Assembly: GCA_937942935.1 (NCBI GenBank)
Contig: CALDGT010000681.1
Coordinates: 1 to 8,619 of the forward strand
DNA: 8,619 nt
Direction: 5' to 3'
Source: an uncultured Chloroflexota bacterium
GTDB lineage: Bacteria > Chloroflexota > Anaerolineae > Aggregatilineales > Phototrophicaceae
A program made the translations under genes and the position numbers. Of this stretch, positions 1 through 5,691 are shown piece by piece; the first letter of the stretch is position 1, and every line of letters starts with the position of its first letter. The notes below the pieces were generated by a model. That model saw only the letters and a program-made list of their open reading frames with translations. It was not told where the DNA came from and did no database searches.

Positions 1-1064
1 CCACTGTTGTTACATTGCGCGATAATGTGTACCCAGAGACAATTTTAGGTGGATTTTTGGCGCAAACGCATAAACTCATCCTCATTTCTGAATATTCGTA
101 TAAATATTATCAGCAAACAGTGGGGCGTTTTTTCCCTGAATTTGATGAGCGAGCCACGATTATTCATAATGGGTTAGATTGGACAAAATTCACTTATACC
201 AAACCGAATGAAATCTTAGATTATTTGCCCGTCCGACCAAAAGAAGGGCAACCTGTTTTGCTCCACCCACATCGCCCAGAAGCTACCAAAGGCATTTTTC
301 AGACGATTGCGGTTGTAGATTTATTGGTGCATGAGCATGGCATATCTGACCTGATTGCATTTGCCCCCAAGTGGCTCGATTTGCAACTTACCCCAGAATT
401 GAGCGAATTTTATGCGGGGATAGAATCGGACATCCGTCAACGTGGATTAGAAAAGAATTTTGTGTTTCATGGTTGGATTCCGCAACCATTGATGCCTCAA
501 TATTATAGTTTGGGGAGTGTTACCTTATCATTAGGCAGTTTTCCGGAATCTTTTGGCAATGCCGTTTATGAATCTTTAGGATGTGGCACACCATCGGTTG
601 TTGCGCGAATTGCAACCCATCGTGAATTAGTTCCAGACCATTTGATAGATAAAGTAGATTATGACGATGCACAAGCCGCCGCAGAAAAATCTGCACAGAT
701 TATTAAAAATAAACGGCGGACAAGCAATGAAACAATGGCTTATATCCACGAACATTATTCAACAGAACGCCAATTGAAAGCCTATGCCGATGCGATTTTG
801 AATGCCAAAGTGGTCTCGCCGATGCGTTATGCCCACCCAAAATTAGATGAAGAAACCCGTTATATCTTGCCTGTATGGTGCTATTTGACTGATAAGGGGG
901 TTTATAATGATTTTTGGGCAACCTATCATCCGTTAGGATTATTAGAAAATGTGGTGAAAACTTATCCAAATGGATTCACACGCGCTCAAGCTGAAGCGAT
1001 GGATGTTTCTGATGATGCAATTGAAATTGCTTATCGAGATGGTTTTTTAGTGCCAATTGCCTAA
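1..1064 (+). CDS. Glycosyltransferase, GT-B fold, family 4-like (5' end outside window)
   Basis: This is the C-terminal part of a GT-B glycosyltransferase, which would move a sugar from a nucleotide-sugar donor to a cytoplasmic or membrane-bound acceptor. The frame is open to the window start, so the TTG at position 15 is probably not the true start and the acceptor-binding half is missing. Counting from that codon, an 'IIHNGLDWTKF' segment leads into the donor-binding domain. R87 and K92 in 'HRPEATKG' fit the phosphate-contacting Arg/Lys pair. E178 and E186 in 'ESFGNAVYESLGCGTP' form the E-x7-E motif of family 4 enzymes. After the usual end of the fold, residues from about 272 to 349 form an extra C-terminal segment rich in aromatic and acidic residues. 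Its neighbours suggest a role in surface glycan or glycolipid assembly (inference). Donor and acceptor cannot be told from sequence. Confidence 0.88.
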   Translation, partial: TVVTLRDNVYPETILGGFLAQTHKLILISEYSYKYYQQTVGRFFPEFDERATIIHNGLDWTKFTYTKPNEILDYLPVRPKEGQPVLLHPHRPEATKGIFQTIAVVDLLVHEHGISDLIAFAPKWLDLQLTPELSEFYAGIESDIRQRGLEKNFVFHGWIPQPLMPQYYSLGSVTLSLGSFPESFGNAVYESLGCGTPSVVARIATHRELVPDHLIDKVDYDDAQAAAEKSAQIIKNKRRTSNETMAYIHEHYSTERQLKAYADAILNAKVVSPMRYAHPKLDEETRYILPVWCYLTDKGVYNDFWATYHPLGLLENVVKTYPNGFTRAQAEAMDVSDDAIEIAYRDGFLVPIA

Positions 1065-1123
1065 AGAACACCAATGCGATTCTAATCTAAAAAGTGGATA
1101 ATGTGCATAAGTGAGAAATTGTT

Positions 1124-1151
1124 ATCACATCGCGTCTGTATAGCATGTGAT
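1124..1151. repeat. Inverted repeat ATCACAT / ATGTGAT in the gap before the acyltransferase
   Basis: ATCACAT (1124-1130) and ATGTGAT (1145-1151) are a perfect 7-bp inverted repeat with a 14-nt spacer, so the arm centres are 21 bp apart, about two helical turns. It lies 29 bp upstream of the GTG start at 1181. The spacing would suit a dimeric regulator, or the RNA could form a weak hairpin. The half-sites point the opposite way to a CRP-type TGTGA-N6-TCACA site. A 7-bp arm can arise by chance. The rest of the 116-nt gap shows no clear promoter or terminator. Confidence 0.35.
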
Positions 1152-1180
1152 TATAAGACATCAACAAAGGATGTATTTGC

Positions 1181-2176
1181 GTGAAAATAGAATTGCATCA
1201 TGAGCCAACAATATTTGAGACATTGCGCCCAGAGTGGAACGGATTAGTGAAACAAAGTGGGGCAAATACCCCGTTTAGCCTATGGGAATTCTTGGCAACA
1301 TGGTGGGATGTATATGGGAATAATCAATTGTGGTTGGTCTCTGTACGCGATGATGGCGGAAAACTCATCGGTATTGCCCCATTATTTGTCAACGAAAATA
1401 AAACATTATGTAGTGTTGGTGGGTTAGATGTGACCGATTATTGTGATTGGATTGTCCACCATGATACGCCTGATGTTTATGGTGCGATTTTTGACTTTTT
1501 GAGCAGTCATAAAGCCAATTTTGGGGAGATGTCGTTTTATAATCTGCGCCCCGATTCTGCTACTTATTCTGTTTTATGTGGCATATTTTCTAAGGGTATT
1601 CCTGCTGTTCAAACGCAAATTGAAGTGACACCACAAATTCAATTGCCATCTACATTAGATGACTATTATGAGATGCTAGATAAAAAACAGCGTGGTGAAT
1701 TGCGCCGTAAAATGCGCCGAGCCGAAGCAGGTGTGGATGAAAAGATTGATTGGTATGTGGTGGGCGCTGAACACAATATTCAATCTGAGATTCAAAAATT
1801 CTTTGGCTTGATGGCATCTAGTAGCCCACAAAAAGCCGAATTTCTCCAAAATCCTCAACATAAAGCCTTCTTTGAGGCGCTCATCCCACGCATGTATGAG
1901 GCAGGTGTGTTGCATTTGGCATTTTTGCGGGTAGATGGTGAGGTGGTCGCTAGTTATTTGAATTTTGATTATGAGGGGCGCATCTGGGTTTATAACTCTG
2001 GATTTTCGTATAAATATGAGTCACTGAGTACAGGGATTGTATTGCTTGTGTATCTTATTGAAGATGCAATTAAGCGCGGTTATACCGTATTTGACTTTTT
2101 ACGTGGGAATGAAACTTATAAATACCGCATGGGTGGATTAGATGTGCCGTTATACCAATTGAATGTGACCCTTTAG
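1181..2176 (+). CDS. GNAT-fold acyltransferase of the FemAB/CelD-like (Acetyltransf_6) type
   Basis: A 331-residue cytoplasmic protein that looks like the BioF2/CelD/FemAB-like GNAT group (Pfam Acetyltransf_6). Members often sit in polysaccharide or glycolipid loci and are thought to transfer an acyl or aminoacyl group to a sugar or amino-sugar. An N-terminal half with 'PFSLWEFLATWW' is followed by a basic helix 'KKQRGELRRKMRRAE' near residue 170. The C-terminal half has 'LAFLRVDGEVVASYLNF' and ends with 'FDFLRGNETYKYRMGG', matching the family's typical 'D-F-L-R-G...YK-x-R-x-G' ending. The GTG start is supported by AAAGGA at 1166-1171, nine nt upstream. An ATG at 1171 is out of frame. The next gene starts 18 nt after the stop, which suggests co-transcription with the MshA-like glycosyltransferase. 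The family is fairly certain; the substrate is unknown. Confidence 0.83.
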   Translation: MKIELHHEPTIFETLRPEWNGLVKQSGANTPFSLWEFLATWWDVYGNNQLWLVSVRDDGGKLIGIAPLFVNENKTLCSVGGLDVTDYCDWIVHHDTPDVYGAIFDFLSSHKANFGEMSFYNLRPDSATYSVLCGIFSKGIPAVQTQIEVTPQIQLPSTLDDYYEMLDKKQRGELRRKMRRAEAGVDEKIDWYVVGAEHNIQSEIQKFFGLMASSSPQKAEFLQNPQHKAFFEALIPRMYEAGVLHLAFLRVDGEVVASYLNFDYEGRIWVYNSGFSYKYESLSTGIVLLVYLIEDAIKRGYTVFDFLRGNETYKYRMGGLDVPLYQLNVTL

Positions 2177-2194
2177 TGTGATAGGCGAATTGCT

Positions 2195-3487
2195 ATGAGC
2201 ATTAAGCGTGTGATTATGTTGAGCGTCCATACCAGCCCACTTGCTCCACTCGGTGGCAAAAAAACGGGCGGGATGAATGTTTATGTACGTGAATTGGCAG
2301 AAACATTAGGTGAGATGGGGGTTGAGGTGGATATTTATACCCGTAAATCTGCCCCAGACCAACCCGAAGTGGATATTTCTTTGGGGACGAATATTCGGGT
2401 GATTCATGTCCCTTGTGGACCTGCACAGGTCTTAGACCCCGATGCGGTGTATCCGTACTTATCGCAATTCACAGCAGGAATTTTTGCGTTTATTGCCAAA
2501 GACCCACAACCATATGATATTATTTATAGCCATTATTGGCTCAGTGGTTGGGTGGCGTATAAACTCAAAGAAGTGTGGAATATCCCGATTGTGCAGATGT
2601 TTCATACATTAGGTCACATGAAAAACCGGATTAGTTCAATAAAATCGGCGTTGCCAGATGTGCGAATTGCTACAGAACGCCAAATTGTAGATTGGGTAGA
2701 TGTTATTATCGCCGCTACTCCTGCTGAATATAATCAGTTGTTGTGGTTGTATCATGCCGATAGGCGCAAAATCGCCATCATCCCGCCCGGTGTAAAAAGT
2801 GATATGTTTAAGCCGATTCCGCAAACAATTGCCCGTCAAAAATTGGGGTTTGATGAAAATTGCAAATTATTGTTGTTTGTAGGCAGAATTGAACCTCTAA
2901 AGGCGGTTGATACGATTTTAGAGGCGTTGTCTATCATCCAAGATACACAACCAGATGCGCTCAAAAATGTTTGTTTTGCGGTGGTGGGTGGCAATCCACA
3001 AGACCCAGATGCAGAATTAGCGCGTTTATTAGAGATGGTTCGGGCATTGGGATTAGATGAGGTGGTGCAATTTATGGGCGCAAAATCGCATGAATTGTTG
3101 CCCTATTATTATGCTTCTGCGACAGCGGTGATTATGCCATCTGATTATGAATCGTTTGGGATGGTTGCATTGGAAGCGATGGCATCTGGCACACCCGTAA
3201 TTGCAACCGAAGTCGGCGGATTAGCGTTTTTAGTGCGCGATGGTGAGACAGGGTATTTAGTGCCTGTGCGCGACCCGCAAGCCCTAGCAGAACGGATTTT
3301 GATTTTGCTCACTGATGGAGCAAAACGACAAAAACTGGGCGAGAATGCGACGCATCTCGCCCATCAATATGATTGGTCAGCGATTGCCAACCAATTGATT
3401 ACATTATTCCAAGACCAAATTCGGCGGAATGTGCCGATGGTGGTCAGCCTCCGTAAGAGTTCGGGGTATTTGCCACCACTGCATTGA
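2195..3487 (+). CDS. Family 4 glycosyltransferase, MshA / sucrose-phosphate-synthase-like
   Basis: A complete 430-residue GT-B retaining glycosyltransferase, a normal length for the family. The N-terminal domain carries the loop 'GGKKTGGMNVYVRELA' (residues 20-35), typical of the MshA and sucrose-phosphate-synthase branch, where the Gly-Gly-Met-Asn segment lies at the active site. The C-terminal domain has 'VGRIEPLKAV' with R231 and K236 positioned to bind donor phosphates, then E319 and E327 in 'ESFGMVALEAMASGTP' (the E-x7-E motif). The ATG is preceded by a weak AGGCGA at 2183-2188, six nt upstream, and the frame is closed above it by the stop of the acyltransferase. The last 14 codons overlap a minus-strand gene. 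MshA makes a mycothiol precursor in Actinobacteria; nothing else of that pathway is visible here, so a surface-glycan or glycolipid sugar transfer is likelier (inference). Exact donor and acceptor are unknown. Confidence 0.92.
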   Translation: MSIKRVIMLSVHTSPLAPLGGKKTGGMNVYVRELAETLGEMGVEVDIYTRKSAPDQPEVDISLGTNIRVIHVPCGPAQVLDPDAVYPYLSQFTAGIFAFIAKDPQPYDIIYSHYWLSGWVAYKLKEVWNIPIVQMFHTLGHMKNRISSIKSALPDVRIATERQIVDWVDVIIAATPAEYNQLLWLYHADRRKIAIIPPGVKSDMFKPIPQTIARQKLGFDENCKLLLFVGRIEPLKAVDTILEALSIIQDTQPDALKNVCFAVVGGNPQDPDAELARLLEMVRALGLDEVVQFMGAKSHELLPYYYASATAVIMPSDYESFGMVALEAMASGTPVIATEVGGLAFLVRDGETGYLVPVRDPQALAERILILLTDGAKRQKLGENATHLAHQYDWSAIANQLITLFQDQIRRNVPMVVSLRKSSGYLPPLH

Positions 3488-3752
3488 TATATGGGTCTTT
3501 TTCTGTGACTTCGACAACTTTGGTTTCATCAATAGTGTTTTGTCCCTTGTGATATAACACATTGTTGAAACCATCGTAACGATAACGACGATTCACCCAA
3601 CCATATAAGTTATGACAAAAGACCACATTGAATTGGACAGCTTCATCTTCTGCGATAATCTTTTCGTCAATAATCCAAACAGGGGCATATTGTGATAGGT
3701 GTGGTATTACTTTGGCATCGCGTTTTTTCAATAATTCGGTTTTGAAGTCCAT
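3444..3752 (-). CDS. Small protein of unknown function (102 aa)
   Basis: I do not recognise this family. The predicted 102-residue protein has no signal peptide, no membrane segment and no familiar catalytic motif. Notable are an N-terminal charged helix-like stretch 'FKTELLKKRDAKVIPHL' (3-19), 'YAPVWIIDEKI' (22-32) and an aromatic, basic core 'YGWVNRRYRYDGFNNVLYHK' (50-69), with single C46 and H47 just before it. It looks like a compact alpha/beta cytoplasmic protein. The start is set at 3752 because AAAGGA at 3764-3769 lies 11 nt upstream; an in-frame ATG four codons earlier (3764) overlaps that ribosome site and is unlikely. A good minus-strand promoter lies upstream. The 3' end overlaps the convergent glycosyltransferase by 44 bp. 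Signals and protein-like composition argue that it is real, but homologues should be sought. Confidence 0.7.
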   Translation of the reverse strand: MDFKTELLKKRDAKVIPHLSQYAPVWIIDEKIIAEDEAVQFNVVFCHNLYGWVNRRYRYDGFNNVLYHKGQNTIDETKVVEVTEKDPYINAVVANTPNSYGG

Positions 3753-3763
3753 ATTACAAAACA

Positions 3764-3769
3764 TCCTTT
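3764..3769 (-). promoter_or_regulatory. Ribosome binding site deciding the start of the small minus-strand gene
   Basis: On the minus strand this reads AAAGGA, the same sequence used by the acyltransferase (1166-1171) and argG (5680-5685). It is 11 nt from the ATG at 3752 but overlaps the upstream in-frame ATG at 3764, which favours the shorter protein. Confidence 0.6.
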
Positions 3770-3796
3770 GAATTCATCTGGCAAACCACATAGAAT
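3768..3796 (+). promoter_or_regulatory. Sigma-70-like promoter for the CAP-domain protein
   Basis: TTGAAT (3768-3773, 4 of 6 to TTGACA) and TAGAAT (3791-3796, 5 of 6 to TATAAT) are separated by 17 nt. The predicted start of transcription near 3803 would leave a leader of about 45 nt before the ATG at 3849. The -35 box overlaps the ribosome site of the opposite gene. Confidence 0.55.
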
Positions 3797-3825
3797 ATTT
3801 TAACGGTTTTAATAGGTTTTGTCCA
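3797..3825 (-). promoter_or_regulatory. Sigma-70-like promoter for the small minus-strand gene
   Basis: On the minus strand TGGACA (3820-3825, 5 of 6) and TAAAAT (3797-3802, 5 of 6) are 17 nt apart. Transcription would start near 3790, about 38 nt before the ATG at 3752. Its -10 box abuts the -10 box of the plus-strand promoter, so the two polymerase sites overlap and should compete. Confidence 0.55.
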
Positions 3826-3836
3826 AAATAATTGTT

Positions 3837-3842
3837 AGGGTG
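3837..3842 (+). promoter_or_regulatory. Ribosome binding site deciding the start of the CAP protein
   Basis: AGGGTG, six nt before the ATG at 3849. It favours that ATG over the in-frame TTG (3819), GTG (3840) and ATG (3843). Starting there also puts a clean signal peptide at the N-terminus. Confidence 0.5.
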
Positions 3843-3848
3843 ATGGTT

Positions 3849-5480
3849 ATGAAACATGTCTTATGGTTAGTTATCGTAATCCTATTTTCTGTGGTTGTTT
3901 CACCAACCCTCGCGCAGACTCCGACTGCATGGGAATTATTAGGTGTTCTGAATGAGGCGCGGGTTGCCAATGGATTGTTGCCCCTCACAATGAATACCCA
4001 ACTCACAGAGGCGGCGCAACGCCATAGTAATGATATGGCGCTTCAAGATGCGCTTTTTCATCAGGGGAGTGATGGCACATGGTTTTGGGATAGGGTGAGT
4101 GCCACAGGTTATCCTTTGGTGAATGGTGCAGAAAATGTGTTGTATCGGTTTGATACCAGTGGGGCGGGGGCATATGCTCAGTGGCGAGATAGCCCCGAAC
4201 ATAATGGCAATATGGTGAGTGCATTATATGTTGAGGTGGGGATTGCCTATGCGTATAATGCCAATTCTGGAAAATATTATTTTACGATGGTGCTGGGTTC
4301 GCGTGCCGATTTTTTGCCACCGACATCAACACCAGCACCACTGCCAACCAGCACACCTATTCCGACCATAACCAGTGTTCCACCAACAAATACGCCTGCA
4401 TCTATAGCACCGACAAATACGCCTACACTTTTACCTGCAACATTTTCTGTATTGGCGACATGGACACCTGTCCCAACCTTGCCCCGTATTTTTACACAAG
4501 CCAATTGGCTACCGCGCCGATTATTTTCGTTTAACCGGACGATTTGGGTTATTCCTACGCCCACACTTATCCCGCCAACACCAATGCCGACCAATACCCC
4601 ATTCCCGACTAGCACACCACGCCCGATGGATTTGCTTTTGGTCTATAACTACGAGAGTTTTACCGTAATGAATATCTCTGGCAGACCGCTTTACATGGAT
4701 GGCTTGTCATTTTATAGCCCAACAGGTGAAATGTTTGGGCGGGTTTGGGATAATGGTTTTATGACGGCATCACTCAATGCGTTTCCAAATGGGGATTGTT
4801 TGCAGGCATGGAATCGAGATTTTACCGAATTGCCAAAACCTGATTTTTGTGGGTATCGCCATTCATGGATGCGTTTAAGTGATTTGGAAACCTTTTGGTG
4901 GAATACAGATACATTTGATGTGTATCAGTGGGAAAATCGTGTTGGTGTGTGTGTGGTGAGCGCAGGACGGTGCGAAATTAATTTGTCAGATATATTGCCT
5001 GCACCTACGGCGATTCCTTCTGTGAATAACCAGACTAATAACACCACAAATAATAATCAGACCACCAACCCACCCGTTAACCCGACAGAAACAGTTACAT
5101 CCAGAGGGGTGGCAGATGTTCGCCTAATTTATACGGCTGAGTCATTCACGCTGATTAATACCGCAGGGCGCAACCTTAATTTATCTGGACTGGGATTTGG
5201 AGGTGAAGGCGGGTTAATGAGCTTAAGCGAATGGGATAACGGATTTTTGAGTCGTCCATTATATGATTTTCCGAGTGGAGATTGTTTGCAGGCATGGCAA
5301 ATTGGTTTACAAAATCCACCCAGCAAACCCGCCGAATGTACTTGGCGACATGCTTATTTGACTGTGGCAGATTATCGGATGTTTTGGTCACTTGGGAATG
5401 CTTTCACAGTAAGCATGGGCGGAAATGTTTTGGCGACCTGTACTGTATCGGTGGGTGTTTGTGATTTTAATTTGCCGTAA
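3849..5480 (+). CDS. Secreted CAP (SCP/PR-1) domain protein with two four-cysteine C-terminal domains
   Basis: An exported 543-residue protein. Residues 1-22 are a signal peptide (MKH, a hydrophobic core, then 'SPTLA' before Q23). Residues 28-153 are a bacterial CAP/SCP-like domain: 'LNEARVANGLLPL', H71, 'GAEN' with E95, W112, and 'DSPEHNGNM' with H118, so the conserved His/Glu pocket appears intact. The function of bacterial CAP proteins is mostly unproven; lipid binding or wall-associated roles are suggested. Residues 156-196 and 236-260 are Thr/Pro-rich, split by a 39-residue aromatic/basic stretch. Two homologous domains follow, at about 261-378 and 423-542, joined by an Asn/Thr-rich linker (about 383-419). 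Each has 'WDNGF', 'GDCLQAW', an 'RH' pair and four cysteines in matching places, suggesting disulfides outside the cell. I cannot name this domain. The gene has its own promoter and is followed by terminator-like hairpins, so it is probably monocistronic. Confidence 0.88.
   Translation: MKHVLWLVIVILFSVVVSPTLAQTPTAWELLGVLNEARVANGLLPLTMNTQLTEAAQRHSNDMALQDALFHQGSDGTWFWDRVSATGYPLVNGAENVLYRFDTSGAGAYAQWRDSPEHNGNMVSALYVEVGIAYAYNANSGKYYFTMVLGSRADFLPPTSTPAPLPTSTPIPTITSVPPTNTPASIAPTNTPTLLPATFSVLATWTPVPTLPRIFTQANWLPRRLFSFNRTIWVIPTPTLIPPTPMPTNTPFPTSTPRPMDLLLVYNYESFTVMNISGRPLYMDGLSFYSPTGEMFGRVWDNGFMTASLNAFPNGDCLQAWNRDFTELPKPDFCGYRHSWMRLSDLETFWWNTDTFDVYQWENRVGVCVVSAGRCEINLSDILPAPTAIPSVNNQTNNTTNNNQTTNPPVNPTETVTSRGVADVRLIYTAESFTLINTAGRNLNLSGLGFGGEGGLMSLSEWDNGFLSRPLYDFPSGDCLQAWQIGLQNPPSKPAECTWRHAYLTVADYRMFWSLGNAFTVSMGGNVLATCTVSVGVCDFNLP
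4629..4982 (+). repeat. First copy of the duplicated four-cysteine domain
   Basis: This encodes residues 261-378 of the CAP protein. Shared landmarks with the second copy are 'ESFT', 'GR-x-L', 'WDNGF', 'GDCLQAW', 'C-x2-RH', 'FW', 'C-x-VS-x-G-x-C' and a final 'NL'. The 18 nt at 4794-4811 are identical to 5280-5297, so the duplication is still visible in DNA at that point while the rest has diverged. Confidence 0.85.
5115..5477 (+). repeat. Second copy of the duplicated four-cysteine domain
   Basis: This encodes residues 423-543 of the CAP protein, up to its stop codon. All four cysteines of the first copy recur in register, as do 'WDNGF', 'GDCLQAW' and the 'RH' pair. It lies about 162 codons after the first copy. 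The protein ends directly after the last conserved 'NL', so the domain boundary is well defined at its C-terminus. Confidence 0.85.
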
Positions 5481-5493
5481 CTTGCATGAATGT

Positions 5494-5544
5494 GTACTGG
5501 CGGACAGATGCTATCGTTAGTCCGCCAGTACCGTTCTATTTTTT
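5494..5544 (+). terminator. Hairpin with T-run after the CAP gene, terminator-like
   Basis: A perfect 12-bp GC-rich stem, GTACTGGCGGAC (5494-5505) with GTCCGCCAGTAC (5520-5531), has a 14-nt loop. It begins 14 nt after the CAP stop codon. Six T residues lie at 5539-5544, seven nt beyond the stem, which is farther than in a textbook rho-independent terminator. It may end transcription or protect the 3' end of the mRNA. Confidence 0.6.
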
Positions 5545-5623
5545 GTGCTAATAAATTCTTTTGGTGATGGTGCATAGATAAAATGGATATGCACCATTTT
5601 TATTTTGTGCAGACTAACGATAG
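5511..5623. repeat. Long-range 12-bp inverted repeat spanning the argG upstream region
   Basis: CTATCGTTAGTC (5511-5522) and GACTAACGATAG (5612-5623) are perfectly complementary; extending three bases inward gives 14 of 15. The left arm is the loop plus three bases of the 3' arm of the hairpin at 5494-5531, so the two structures compete. The hairpin at 5567-5597 nests inside. It could be an RNA switch, or the ends of a small miniature-element-like insertion, though no flanking target duplication is evident. Confidence 0.6.
5567..5606 (+). terminator. Second terminator-like hairpin, upstream of argG
   Basis: ATGGTGCATA (5567-5576) pairs with TATGCACCAT (5588-5597) around an 11-nt loop, directly followed by a T-rich tract (5597-5606, one A). 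This fits a rho-independent terminator in the plus direction. It lies between the CAP stop codon and the argG ribosome site, so argG either has a promoter downstream of it or depends on read-through. Confidence 0.65.
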
Positions 5624-5678
5624 AAAATCTAAAAAGTAAGAATCATAATAGAGCAATTCGTTTTTTAGCATCACACAT

Positions 5679-5685
5679 AAAAGGA
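5679..5685 (+). promoter_or_regulatory. Ribosome binding site of argG
   Basis: AAAAGGA, six nt before the ATG at 5692. It fixes the argG start there; an open-frame extension upstream to a TTG at 5605 would add 29 residues unlike the family and run into the hairpin T-tract. Confidence 0.8.
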
Positions 5686-5691
5686 TTCACC

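Noticed and set aside
2195..3487. Naming the second glycosyltransferase mshA or sucrose-phosphate synthase
   Set aside because: The motifs fit the wider family, but no mycothiol or sucrose pathway gene is nearby, so a specific symbol is not justified.
4277..4615. Open minus-strand frame rich in Val and Gly opposite the CAP gene
   Set aside because: It mirrors the Thr/Pro codon repeats of the CAP linker; the low-complexity Val/Gly pattern is the complement of those repeats.
5640..5662. ARG-box-like AT-rich dyad before argG
   Set aside because: Only GAAT and ATTC fragments are present, with wrong spacing for the ArgR palindrome.
5481..5691. T-box or amino-acid riboswitch before argG
   Set aside because: No T-box core sequence or stem I pattern is present. 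The inverted repeats are simple long stems.
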